A stretch of DNA of 64,000 nt from Shimia sp022448905 (GCF_047126315.1 NZ_CP138953.1:3348001-3412000), one strand, 5' to 3'; positions 26,982 through 34,426 are shown, counted from the first letter of the stretch. Numbers and translations: made by a program. Notes: a model not told the origin generated them from the sequence alone.

Positions 26982-27750
26982 GCCTGCACTCCCAAAAGGG
27001 CCGTGAAAAGAAATTATGGTTAATAGGTCGTCTAATCGTTCTACAGCTTGGAACGCCGCGCAAGAATTTTGCCGTGTGGCACATCTATTGGCGCCTTGTT
27101 GGAAACAAAGGCGCCAAAACTTGCAGCATTCCCCTCAATTGAGAAACAGAATACGCGCTTTGGACCATTTCTCCAATGGAGATTTGGCACGAAACTATAG
27201 CCGGGCCTGTTGAGCAACGCAGTTGCCCCCGCCAAAATCTGCCTTCAAAGGCCACAGTTCGGTGGGCGCGCCTTCGGCAAGCAGAGCTCGCCCCCCTTGT
27301 TTTCAGACGCATCCAACTACCGACATCCCGTCTGTCTCGCTGGCGTGAACTCAACCCAAAATGGAACCTTTACCGCACGGGCTCAAATCAGGCATCGGCG
27401 TATCTGCCAAGCGCAACCCGCCGCACAGTCGACACGGCCAGACACATGCTTACTACAAACTGCAAAACCTCCAATCACGTGACTTTCCACTTATCCCTGC
27501 ATTCGGCTGCATCCGACAGTTCACCCTTGTCCACTAAAACTCACTCCGGCGTCACACAAACGGCTCTGCAATCGCTAAAGACTCCGCACATCCCAAATTG
27601 AAAACATGTGATTTCGACGCGCCGATTCTGGCATGGCGCCTCCAAATCCTTACAAAAACACCAGCAAAACACAGCGCAAAACGCAAATCACGCAAAAATA
27701 ACGGTGGGTTTGGCAAATTCTGCTCAAGGAAAACAAACGAGGAGGGTCCC
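26982..27750. other. 769-bp divergent intergenic region
   Basis: Lies between the LysM-FecR operon and the protease gene and must hold both promoters. I find one strong hairpin (27088-27117) and no ORF with a ribosome site. The longest open frame (27176-27601) is arginine- and serine-rich, has no start signal and is not supported. The base composition is less G+C-rich near 27000-27200. Confidence 0.6.
27088..27117. repeat. Strong inverted repeat upstream of the FecR operon
   Basis: TTGGCGCCTTGTT and AACAAAGGCGCCAA pair over 13 bp with one bulged A and a GGA loop. It is about 107 bp upstream of the LysM-FecR start. No T-run follows on either strand, so an operator or leader hairpin is more likely than a terminator. 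Confidence 0.55.
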
Positions 27751-29136
27751 ATGTCCCGCCCAAGCCCAACAGAGAGCACAACCGCCGCCCAAACCGCCGC
27801 CATGGATGCCCGTGAGGCCGCACTTGAGGCTCTGCGCGACATGTATTGCAACCGCGCGGATGTGACCGGCTATGACATCGGCTTCAAGCGGATTGGTGGT
27901 CTGGCCACCACCAAAGTCTGCCTGCGGGTGCATGTGGACGCCAAACTGCCCGAAGACGAGCTCGATCCGGCCACACGCATCGTACGCCTTATCAACGGAT
28001 TTCCGGTGGATGTTGTCGCCAGCACTTACAAGGTGCACCGCGACCAGGGCGACAGTCAAAACACAGGCGCCACCACGCTTCTGTCTGGCAGCCCTTGCCA
28101 GCGCCGCGGCGCCAAAGCGGGCACCATTGGCGCCATTGCCATGGACCGCGCCACCGGTAAACCCGGCATCCTGTCCAACTGGCACGTGCTGTCCTCCCCT
28201 GAAGGGGCCGACAGTGATCTGGTCTATGGACATAGCACCGCCGCCCTGCCGATTGCGCGGTTGAAAAAATCCATGCTGTCGCGCCACGGCGATGCTGCTT
28301 TTGCCCCCCTCTCCGGTGCGACCCCTTGGCATCCCACCTTGAAACAACTCAATCTGCCACTGACCGGCGTGGCGCCGGCTGCGCTTGGCCGCATTCTGTG
28401 CAAATACGGCCGCACCACCGGTCTGACCCGCGCGCGGGTTGACGGCATTGGCACCTACAAAGTGGTACACACTCTCCCCAACGGCCGCCGCAAGACGGTG
28501 GAGATCGACGGCTTCCGCCTGATCCCGCAAGACCTCGCCGCGCCGCAAGCGGCGCTCAGCCTGCCCGGAGACAGCGGCGCCTGCTGGATCGATCCGGACA
28601 CCGGCGATGCTGTTGGCCTGCATATGGCAGGCGAAGGGGATGACTGGCCGGAAGGGGACTGCGCGCTGGCCTGCCATATGGACAGGGTGCTGGAGTGTCT
28701 CGACCTGAGGCTTGCCACGTTGAGTGACCTGCACAGCACCAAGCAAACGCCTGAGGCAACCAAGCCCGTCAACGCCCTGCATATGGTGCCCGGCATAAAT
28801 AGTTCCGCCGCGGCTTTTGCCCCGCGGACCGTGAGCGACACCGACCAGATCTTCAGCGTTCAAGGCAACATCTGGACCGAGTTCCTCAAAACCATGCTGG
28901 CCCAACACCCGGAGTTTGTCCAAATCCCGTTCGACATCGAAGACGCGGTTGCCGACTACTTCGGCTACGGAACATCCGGTGAAGCGCTGCACGCCATAGT
29001 GCTCGCCTCTCCCGCGTTCCTGCGCGACGGCGCCGTGCCGGATCAGGCCGTACTGACCCGCGAAGTAACCTTTCGGGGTGTCTGCTTCCGCATTGCGGAG
29101 GCCTACCGCGCGCGGGGCTATTGCGTGACGGCCTAA
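27751..29136 (+). CDS. Trypsin-like serine protease without signal peptide (Nal1-like)
   Basis: 461 residues from ATG 27751, which has GAGGAGGG 4 nt upstream; the frame is open to 27598 but without a start signal. The catalytic triad can be placed as histidine in LSNWHVLSS, aspartate in RHGDAAFAPL and serine in SLPGDSGACWI. The N-terminus is hydrophilic and no signal peptide is visible, unlike most bacterial S1 proteases. Around 100 residues precede the protease fold (YDIGFKRIGGLATTKVCLRV) and about 130 follow it. It resembles the Nal1-type group of trypsin-fold proteins. Its position divergent from a secreted-sensor operon may be incidental. Confidence 0.78.
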   Translation: MSRPSPTESTTAAQTAAMDAREAALEALRDMYCNRADVTGYDIGFKRIGGLATTKVCLRVHVDAKLPEDELDPATRIVRLINGFPVDVVASTYKVHRDQGDSQNTGATTLLSGSPCQRRGAKAGTIGAIAMDRATGKPGILSNWHVLSSPEGADSDLVYGHSTAALPIARLKKSMLSRHGDAAFAPLSGATPWHPTLKQLNLPLTGVAPAALGRILCKYGRTTGLTRARVDGIGTYKVVHTLPNGRRKTVEIDGFRLIPQDLAAPQAALSLPGDSGACWIDPDTGDAVGLHMAGEGDDWPEGDCALACHMDRVLECLDLRLATLSDLHSTKQTPEATKPVNALHMVPGINSSAAAFAPRTVSDTDQIFSVQGNIWTEFLKTMLAQHPEFVQIPFDIEDAVADYFGYGTSGEALHAIVLASPAFLRDGAVPDQAVLTREVTFRGVCFRIAEAYRARGYCVTA

Positions 29137-29188
29137 CCCGTCTGCCAAAGCACACTCCCCGTTGATGGGTCATCCCCCCGTCGACATC

Positions 29189-29264
29189 CGTTGACGCGCT
29201 CACATCCCCATTGGTGCGTCAACGTCCGGGGCGGTTGCGGGATCTGTCCTCCTGCAATCGCCCC
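29189..29264 (+). terminator. Two tandem hairpins after the protease gene
   Basis: CGTTGACGC (29189-29197) pairs exactly with GCGTCAACG (29216-29224), and GGGGCGGTTGC (29228-29238) pairs with GCAATCGCCCC (29254-29264) with one G-U. Loops are 18 and 15 nt. They lie 50-130 bp beyond the protease stop, between convergent units. Neither has a T-run, so a role in 3'-end protection is as likely as termination. Confidence 0.45.
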
Positions 29265-29356
29265 ACAATATTCATCACATCACGACAAAAGAGCGCACGC
29301 AGGCAGGATGGCAGCGCGGCCTGACGTCACGATGGAAAATCAAGTTGAGGGGGGGG

Positions 29357-29433
29357 TGGTACCGCCTCTCCGGCTCGAACGGAGGACCCCTGGTTCCACA
29401 AACCAGTGCTCTAACCAACTGAGCTAAGGCGGC
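29357..29433 (-). tRNA. tRNA-His (GTG)
   Basis: A 77-nt cloverleaf with the CCA end encoded. Acceptor GCCGCCT / AGGCGGT, D-arm GCTC/GAGC, anticodon stem CTGGT/ACCAG with loop TTGTGGA (anticodon GTG) and T-arm CTCCG/CGGAG. The first pair is G1-U72, the discriminator is A73, and the base before G1 is T, so there is no encoded G-1. This is the unusual histidine identity known from one alphaproteobacterial lineage. Confidence 0.97.
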
Positions 29434-29475
29434 AACAAGGGCGGTTTACCGTCCCCGTTCGGGGGATGCAAGCAC

Positions 29476-29964
29476 CTAAAATGTAATTTTGTAGGTTTGT
29501 TCGATCTGGCTGCTCCCAAAGCTTGTCACGGGCTTCTCCGCCTCAAGCGCAAAGCCGTTTTTTTCATAAAGCGCACAGGCTGCGGCGTGACTCTTGTGGG
29601 TCCAGAGCGTCACCCCATCATAGCCCACGCCCCGCGCAAACCCCAAACAGGTGTCCAACAGATACTGCCCCAAGCCGAATCCCTGCGCCTGCGGCAGCAC
29701 CAAAAACAGACGCAGTTTGGCCCAACTTGGCTGCGGACTTTCTACACAGAAAATACTGCCCAACCGGTGCCCGTCATGCGCCGCAACCCAGCCGCGCTCG
29801 CGCACATCATCATGGTCCAGCAAAAACCGCCGCAGAATGGTCTCCACCAGGGGACCAAAACTGTCGTCAAAGCCCTCGTCCTCCGCATAGAGCGTGGCAT
29901 GGGCTTCCACCAGCCAATCCAGATCCGCCTCCGCAAAGGGACGCAGCGTGATATCGTCAATCAT
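29476..29964 (-). CDS. GNAT family N-acetyltransferase
   Basis: About 162 residues from ATG 29964 (GAGGGA site upstream). The acetyl-CoA-binding motif A is LVLPQAQGFGLGQYLLDTC (about residue 100), followed by the usual helix and ALYEKNGFALEAEKP. The N-terminal ITLRPFAEADLDWL is typical of the fold. Substrate unknown. It lies directly upstream of tRNA-His on the same strand. Confidence 0.88.
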   Translation of the reverse strand: MIDDITLRPFAEADLDWLVEAHATLYAEDEGFDDSFGPLVETILRRFLLDHDDVRERGWVAAHDGHRLGSIFCVESPQPSWAKLRLFLVLPQAQGFGLGQYLLDTCLGFARGVGYDGVTLWTHKSHAAACALYEKNGFALEAEKPVTSFGSSQIEQTYKITF

Positions 29965-30096
29965 AGTCGTTCCCTCGTCCGTTCTAGACAGGCTCAAAGC
30001 TGCGGTATTCTTGCCTTTGGGCCGCGATCACGATACCCGAATTCCCAAGATATGAGAACGTGCCCCTTGGGGCCACACATCCGCCAGGAGACAGTC

Positions 30097-30285
30097 ATGG
30101 GCATCAACACCGAAAGCGACATCGAAGCCAACCTGCAAATCGGTCCCACAGATCAGGGGTTTGTGCGAATTTACATCGAGGGCGGCGGCATCGAAATCCC
30201 GATGGATTTTGACCCGGAAGAGGCGGAAGAAATTGCCGAAGAGATCCGCGCCGCTGCCGCCACCGCGCGCCAGATGGCGAAATAA
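30097..30285 (+). CDS. DUF6324-like small acidic protein
   Basis: 62 residues starting at ATG 30097 with a CAGGAG site 6 nt upstream. The sequence runs from an N-terminal beta part (LQIGPTDQGFVRIYIEGGGI) to an acidic helix (DPEEAEEIAEEIRAAAATA). It matches a short family I associate with Rhodobacterales; function unknown. The composite intergenic repeat follows it directly. Confidence 0.8.
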   Translation: MGINTESDIEANLQIGPTDQGFVRIYIEGGGIEIPMDFDPEEAEEIAEEIRAAAATARQMAK

Positions 30286-30292
30286 ATATTCA

Positions 30293-30349
30293 GGAGGGGC
30301 CAGCCCCTCCGCTGCAGCAACCTGCACCTCCTCCCCGGGATATTTGGGG
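30293..30349 (+). repeat. Composite intergenic repeat, copy 2
   Basis: Hairpin GGAGGGGC-CA-GCCCCTCC (30293-30310), a GCTGCAGCAACCTGCACC segment matching the second hairpin of copy 1, and the box CCCCGGGATATTTGGGG (30333-30349). It lies between convergent genes. Confidence 0.72.
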
Positions 30350-30366
30350 GCTATGAATGCTCAGGG

Positions 30367-30552
30367 TCAGGTGAGGATTTCCCCTGGCCCTTTGAGTTCA
30401 AACCCGGTGATCTCAAACTCATAATACCCGTTACGGTCGCCTTTTTCAGCGCGCGCAATCAGTTTGCCCTCCGCGTTGCGAAACACCGCGTGTACGGTTT
30501 GGATCGCGCGGTAACACCAATCGCCATCCGGATAGTAAAACTTGACCATCAT
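30367..30552 (-). CDS. Small conserved-looking protein downstream of mmcB
   Basis: 61 residues. The ATG at 30552 overlaps the mmcB stop by 4 bp (ATGA), which supports it as a real coupled gene. It is a compact, probably all-beta protein (FYYPDGDWCYRAIQTVHAVF, then YYEFEITGFELKGPGE). No family recognised; the coupling suggests a role linked to MmcB. Confidence 0.6.
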   Translation of the reverse strand: MMVKFYYPDGDWCYRAIQTVHAVFRNAEGKLIARAEKGDRNGYYEFEITGFELKGPGEILT

Positions 30553-31022
30553 AGGCTGTTCTCCTCATTGGGCATCGGCGACAGCTTGGGATCGCGATAG
30601 CGCTGCAAACGCCGCGCCGCGTCGGTGGCGAATTTCTGGATCATCTTTTTGCGCCGCGCCGGGGCCAGCTTGTCCTCCGGCGCCATGCGGATGATCTCCG
30701 CATCATAGGCGTCCGCAAAGATCAGCCCCGTGCCTTCGGGCAACAAATCGGTCGGAAACTCCGTGTCCACCGCCCAGAAATAGCGGTCACACCACTCCAG
30801 ATAGCCCTGCCATTTGTTGTCCGCCTGAAAATCGGCCCGGCTGGATTTGCATTCAATCACCCAAAGCTCGCCTTTAGGACCCAGCGCCATCACATCCACC
30901 CGAAGGCCCCGCGCCGGCACAAACTCCTCCATCGAGACATAGCCATGGCTGCGCAGGTGGCGGCTGACCCCGCGGGCGAGCAATTGGCCGGGCTGCAAGG
31001 TGATGAGGGACGTGTCTTCCAT
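30549..31022 (-). CDS. mmcB: MmcB family DNA repair protein
   Basis: 157 residues. A PD-(D/E)XK nuclease-like core is visible as GLRVDVMALGP followed by ELWVIECKSS, with the aspartate and the ExK of the metal site. The Caulobacter member is a DNA-damage-induced protein needed for mitomycin C resistance; the nuclease fold is inferred from the motif. A basic C-terminal tail (ARRKKMIQKF) may contact DNA. No LexA box was located upstream, although the 260-bp gap before it holds an RNA gene on the other strand. Confidence 0.85.
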   Translation of the reverse strand: MEDTSLITLQPGQLLARGVSRHLRSHGYVSMEEFVPARGLRVDVMALGPKGELWVIECKSSRADFQADNKWQGYLEWCDRYFWAVDTEFPTDLLPEGTGLIFADAYDAEIIRMAPEDKLAPARRKKMIQKFATDAARRLQRYRDPKLSPMPNEENSL

Positions 31023-31081
31023 AGCAGCAGCGTGAACATTTAGGGAACAAAATGCAAGAGGCGATTTGCGCCCCCTGCCCC

Positions 31082-31110
31082 TTGCGCCCTCCCTGCGCTG
31101 CGCCTAGATA
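31082..31110 (+). promoter_or_regulatory. Promoter of the 6S-like RNA
   Basis: TTGCGC (31082-31087), a 17-bp spacer and TAGATA (31105-31110), placing a start at about 31116-31118, the first base of the RNA's closing stem. No ORF follows, which supports a promoter for a structured RNA. Confidence 0.5.
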
Positions 31111-31117
31111 GAGGGTC

Positions 31118-31280
31118 GGCGGGTGCTGCCCTTCTCGTGATACGGTTGCATTCCGGTGGCCTTAAGCAATTCCGAGGGAGCTGGCTCTGTCCTGGTCCTG
31201 GCCTGGTTACCTGGCGCCCACCTGTATATACAGGTCCTCGGGAATGAGATAACCACACGGCTGCGTTTGCGGGCCCGCCA
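31118..31280 (+). ncRNA. ssrS: Structured RNA, probable 6S RNA (SsrS-like)
   Basis: About 163 nt folding into one irregular rod: closing stem GGCGGG/CCCGCC (31118-31123 with 31274-31279), then CGTG/CACG (31136-31139 with 31256-31259) and GGTT/AACC. A large asymmetric bubble with GGCCTTAAG on its 5' side comes next, then TTCCGAGG/CCTCGGGAA, and an apical part with the palindrome ACCTGTATATACAGGT (31220-31235). A closing stem, central bubble and terminal stem at this length are the 6S RNA plan, which mimics an open promoter and binds sigma-70 RNA polymerase. The 6S name is inferred; a different stable RNA cannot be excluded. Confidence 0.5.
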
Positions 31281-31282
31281 CT

Positions 31283-32068
31283 TTACGCCTCACACAAACG
31301 TTCAATTGCATGGATCAAAGGTTCCAATTCCGCCGCATAAAATCCGGCGGCGTTGATGCCATTTGTCTCGATGATACGCAGACCAGCCTTTGCCCGGCAG
31401 ATGTCAATGACATAGGCGGGCGCATAACCACTGTTAAGCTGCGCCATCTCCTGTCCAAATCTAAGGGCGTCCTCTGGTATGTCATGCACATACCCAACCT
31501 GCCCCGCCTGCTTGTAGCGCGAGTAGGTGACAACGCGGTCCTCGACCACCCAAAGGCGCCACTCCTCGTCAATGGCTTGCGGTTCCGTCAACATGACCAA
31601 CGTGTCCGCCCGCAAGGAACCGATCGGTAGCTCCCCTTCAGGCAACGCCGAAACGCGCGCTGACAAGTCCGCAATGTCTTGAGCCGCCATAACGCGGCCT
31701 GGAACTTCCTTGCTGTCTTCTACCGGACGCAAGAACCACATCTTGCTGTCCCCCGAAAAGCAGCTTGCGCATTCGCCAAACGACATCACATGGGCATCCG
31801 TGCCATTGAGTAAGTATGGATGCCAAACAGACTGTTCTAGAAACGGCGCAATTCGAAACACCCCAGGCTCTAGCTGATCCGTTTCCGCATACTTCCACAT
31901 GCTGTAGGCCCCAAACAACACCACAGCTTTCGGATCTTTAATCATTGGCTGAGGCGTCAGGTCACCGACAAAAGGGATAATTTTGTGCCAACTGACATCT
32001 CGCCCCAAAGACGTGAGCGCATCCCCAAGTTTCCGTGTGTCTTCAAAATCTTGCAGCAACCATTGCAT
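31283..32068 (-). CDS. ATP-grasp domain protein (DUF4343-like)
   Basis: About 261 residues from ATG 32068 (AGGTG site upstream). The central EEWRLWVVEDRVVTYSRYKQ segment and the late RIIETNGINAAGFYA, with its glutamate and asparagine, match the nucleotide/metal-binding end of ATP-grasp ligases. Such enzymes join a carboxylate to an amine or thiol using ATP. The N-terminal half is poorly conserved. No partner gene is adjacent, so the product is unknown. It ends 3 bp from the structured RNA. Confidence 0.7.
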   Translation of the reverse strand: MQWLLQDFEDTRKLGDALTSLGRDVSWHKIIPFVGDLTPQPMIKDPKAVVLFGAYSMWKYAETDQLEPGVFRIAPFLEQSVWHPYLLNGTDAHVMSFGECASCFSGDSKMWFLRPVEDSKEVPGRVMAAQDIADLSARVSALPEGELPIGSLRADTLVMLTEPQAIDEEWRLWVVEDRVVTYSRYKQAGQVGYVHDIPEDALRFGQEMAQLNSGYAPAYVIDICRAKAGLRIIETNGINAAGFYAAELEPLIHAIERLCEA

Positions 32069-32190
32069 GCCATTCACCTGTATTTCCAACGTGCTCGCAC
32101 GATAGAAGGACACAACCCAGCGTCAACCGCAGCACACAGTTTCAAACCAAAATGCAGCTATTGCTTGGTTCGTGCACGCAAAGCCCCTAC

Positions 32191-33087
32191 TCACTCCGGC
32201 TCCAGCCCACTTGCCTCCAGCATATCGTCCGGCTCCACGTGAATGGTGGTGCGCGCCTCGGGAATTTGCGCCCGAATGCTGTCTTCAATGGCATCACAGA
32301 TCTCATGCGCGCGATGCACGGTCATCTGCCCGTCGACCACCAGATGAAACTCAATGAACACCACCCGACCAGCGCGCCGTGTTCTCAGGTCATGAATCTG
32401 TAAAGCCCCTTGGGATGCCCCTCTCACGGCGGCCTCGATCACCTCTCGTTCCTCAGACGCCACCGATGAATCCATCAGATCGCCCGCGGAGGAGACGACA
32501 ACCTTCCAACCCTCTCGCAGAATGTTGAGCGCCACCACCGCCGCCAATACCGAGTCCAAGATGTGCCACCCGGTCACAGCAACCAGCAAAAGCCCCACCA
32601 AGACGCCTGCGGTGGTCCAAACGTCTGACATCAAGTGACGTCCGTTGGCCTCCAAAGCGGGTGAGCGCCGCTGTTGCCCGGCCCCAATCAAGACCCGCGC
32701 CCAAACGAAGTTCATCACCAAAGCAACACCGCTCACCGCCAAACCAACCGCACCGATCTCCGGCTGGGTCGACGCACCAAGCGCCATCACAGCCTCCTGC
32801 AGGATCAGCACAGCCGCCACCACAATGAGTGAGCCTTCGGCAATCGCGGAGAAATTCTCAGCCTTGTGATGCCCAAAGGGGTGCCCCTTGTCCGCAGGCC
32901 GCTCCGCGATCCAAATCGCCCCCCAGGCCAACACGGCTCCAGCCACATTCACAAACGATTCCATCGCATCGGAATAAAGCGCCACCGATCCGGTGAGACG
33001 CCAGGCAACGATTTTCATGCACAGAACAGCGAGCGCCACAAGAATGCTGCCCGTTGCCAGTGCCTGAGAGGAAAAACTACGTGCCAC
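32191..33087 (-). CDS. Cation diffusion facilitator (Zn2+/Mn2+ efflux) transporter
   Basis: 298 residues, six expected membrane helices and a cytoplasmic C-terminal ferredoxin-like domain. The transport site is in helix II (LYSDAMESFVN) and helix V (HLMSDVWTT), giving a D/D plus H/D set. HPFGHHKAENFSAIAE is the family signature loop. The cytoplasmic domain (VEFHLVVDGQMTVHRAHEICD in outline) carries the usual histidines. The H at helix V favours zinc or a similar metal, but selectivity is inferred. Divergent from the ArsR gene 191 bp away. Confidence 0.93.
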   Translation of the reverse strand: MARSFSSQALATGSILVALAVLCMKIVAWRLTGSVALYSDAMESFVNVAGAVLAWGAIWIAERPADKGHPFGHHKAENFSAIAEGSLIVVAAVLILQEAVMALGASTQPEIGAVGLAVSGVALVMNFVWARVLIGAGQQRRSPALEANGRHLMSDVWTTAGVLVGLLLVAVTGWHILDSVLAAVVALNILREGWKVVVSSAGDLMDSSVASEEREVIEAAVRGASQGALQIHDLRTRRAGRVVFIEFHLVVDGQMTVHRAHEICDAIEDSIRAQIPEARTTIHVEPDDMLEASGLEPE

Positions 33088-33150
33088 GAGCCTGAAATTA
33101 CCTGCATTATTTGGATCTTAAACGTCTCCCGCAGTGTTGCCCGTCTTTGA

Positions 33151-33187
33151 GGTGTCGCACAACCCGCGAGGCGGCATATGCGACACC
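33151..33187. repeat. Nested inverted repeat in divergent intergenic region
   Basis: GGTGTCGCA (33151-33159) and TGCGACACC (33179-33187) are exact reverse complements enclosing a smaller CCGC-GAG-GCGG hairpin (33164-33174). It lies between two divergent genes, so it terminates neither. It could be an operator, a leader structure of the CDF gene or part of a short RNA. Confidence 0.5.
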
Positions 33188-33211
33188 CTTCCCCCCAAAA
33201 CAGCAGATCAC

Positions 33212-33262
33212 TTGACTCAGTACCAAAAGGTATCATATATGTTGAGATACCAAATGGTATCA
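33212..33262 (+). promoter_or_regulatory. arsR promoter with two near-identical operators
   Basis: A -35 TTGACT (33212-33217) and -10 TATATG (33236-33241) are 18 bp apart. Operator 1, TACCAAAAGGTATCA (33221-33235), fills the spacer; operator 2, TACCAAATGGTATCA (33248-33262), covers the start site. They differ at one base, each is an imperfect palindrome, and they are 27 bp apart. This is a classic repressor layout for the ArsR protein starting at 33279. Confidence 0.75.
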
Positions 33263-33278
33263 CTTAAGCGAGACAGCT

Positions 33279-33623
33279 ATGCCCGACGCCTTACAACACG
33301 TCTTCCGCGCCCTTGGCGACCCAACCCGTCGCGACATCCTGCGCCTGTTGGGACAGGAGCCCATGACCATCGCCGAGGTGGCCGACAACTTTGCCATGAC
33401 CCGCGCCGCTGTGAAGAAGCATCTTGTGGTGCTCAGTGACGGCGGGCTGATCACCGTCGCCCCACGCGGTCGGGAAAAGGTCAATTCTCTCAACGCATTG
33501 GCGCTCAAACCTGCGTTGGAGTGGATGGGCTGGTTCGACCAATTCTGGGACGACCGTCTCGATGCATTGAAAACCGCAATTGAAAAGGAAACGACAGATG
33601 ACACTGGACACAACAATGGCTGA
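33279..33623 (+). CDS. ArsR-family repressor (SdpR-like)
   Basis: 114-residue winged-helix protein. The helix-turn-helix is MTIAEVADNFAMTRAAVKKH and the wing RGREKVNSLN. No metal-binding cysteines are present, so it belongs with the SdpR-type members that respond to protein partners or small molecules rather than metals. Its gene overlaps the SRPBCC gene by 26 bp, a common pairing in which the second protein may modulate the first. The upstream twin operators suggest autoregulation. Confidence 0.9.
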   Translation: MPDALQHVFRALGDPTRRDILRLLGQEPMTIAEVADNFAMTRAAVKKHLVVLSDGGLITVAPRGREKVNSLNALALKPALEWMGWFDQFWDDRLDALKTAIEKETTDDTGHNNG

Positions 33624-34035
33624 ACTTTCCCAGGACACCACCATTCGCAAATCGGTCTTTCTCGCCGCCCCCAAAGCCCGCGTTTGGGAGTTTTTGACCA
33701 AAGCCAACCTGCTCAACGAATGGTTCCACCCTTCCGAGAAGGACCTTTTAGAGGGCGAAGACTACACCCTGCGCTCCCAAAAAGACGGCGACCGCATGTG
33801 TTGGGGCAAAGTGGTCGAAGCCCGCCCGCACGACTACATGAAGTGGGATTTCACCGTTGGCCCGATGAACGGCAGCATGAGCACTGTCGAGTGGGAACTT
33901 ACGGAGGCCCCCGGCGGCACACGCCTGACGTTGATCCACTCCGGACTGCCCACCAACGTAGACGGATTTGGCCTTGTCATGGCGCTGGACAAAGGCTGGC
34001 ACGGCTTCCTGTCCAATCTGCACGACATGGAGTGA
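33598..34035 (+). CDS. SRPBCC/AHSA1-type ligand-binding protein
   Basis: 145 residues from ATG 33598; ATG 33616 is possible and would still overlap the arsR stop. START/Bet v1-like fold: FLAAPKARVWEFLTKANLLNEWFHP at the N-terminus in outline, the strands VEWELTEAPGGTRLTLIHSG and a C-terminal helix WHGFLSNLHDM. Typical of AHSA1-family partners of ArsR regulators. The protein is acid-rich and carries a hydrophobic cavity fold, so it likely binds a small hydrophobic ligand; the identity is unknown. Confidence 0.88.
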   Translation: MTLDTTMAELSQDTTIRKSVFLAAPKARVWEFLTKANLLNEWFHPSEKDLLEGEDYTLRSQKDGDRMCWGKVVEARPHDYMKWDFTVGPMNGSMSTVEWELTEAPGGTRLTLIHSGLPTNVDGFGLVMALDKGWHGFLSNLHDME

Positions 34036-34049
34036 CCCCAAACAAAAAG

Positions 34050-34068
34050 GCGCCCCGCATTGGGGCGC
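34050..34068. terminator. Intrinsic terminator between convergent genes
   Basis: GCGCCCC / GGGGCGC stem with a GCATT loop. An A-run on its left gives a U-tract for the minus-strand gene ending at 34097; it follows the SRPBCC stop by 15 bp and may serve both. Confidence 0.82.
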
Positions 34069-34096
34069 TTGAAGCTTACACAAAATCGACTGCCGA

Positions 34097-34426
34097 TCAG
34101 CGGCGGATCTGACGCTGTTGCGGGGTGCGGCGGTCAATCTTGACCGGCACCGGCTCCGCCAGCATCACCGGCAGCGCGCTGCGCTTGCCACCACCAGGCT
34201 GGCTGTCATCTTTCATGCGCATGATCGCGATGCCAAACTGCACCCCGGCAAAGACAATGCCGTTCAGCACCCACATGACAATCACCGCCAGAACACCTTC
34301 AGAGCTACTGCTCACCAGATGCCAGAGATTGGCCACGTTGAAATACAGCAGCATCGCCACAAAAGCGGCGGAAATGGCGAACCCGATCGCCACCTGACGG
34401 ATATAGAGTGAAATCAGCTTTGGCAT
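34097..34426 (-). CDS. Two-helix membrane protein of unknown function
   Basis: 109 residues with two predicted membrane helices (VAIGFAISAAFVAMLLYF and LAVIVMWVLNGIVFAGVQF) and a basic cytoplasmic tail (DRRTPQQRQIRR). No family is recognised. It is a monocistronic unit between its own terminator and the nusB terminator. A short hydrophilic N-terminus and short loop suggest a small inner-membrane protein. Confidence 0.7.
   Translation of the reverse strand: MPKLISLYIRQVAIGFAISAAFVAMLLYFNVANLWHLVSSSSEGVLAVIVMWVLNGIVFAGVQFGIAIMRMKDDSQPGGGKRSALPVMLAEPVPVKIDRRTPQQRQIRR

Noticed and set aside
27176..27601. 141-codon frame in the FecR-protease intergenic region
   Set aside because: No ribosome site, odd composition (arginine and serine), no known motif, and it would cross the promoter region of the protease gene.
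29357..29433. tRNA-His as an integration site
   Set aside because: No integrase, no partial duplicate of the tRNA 3' end and no composition change were seen on either side.
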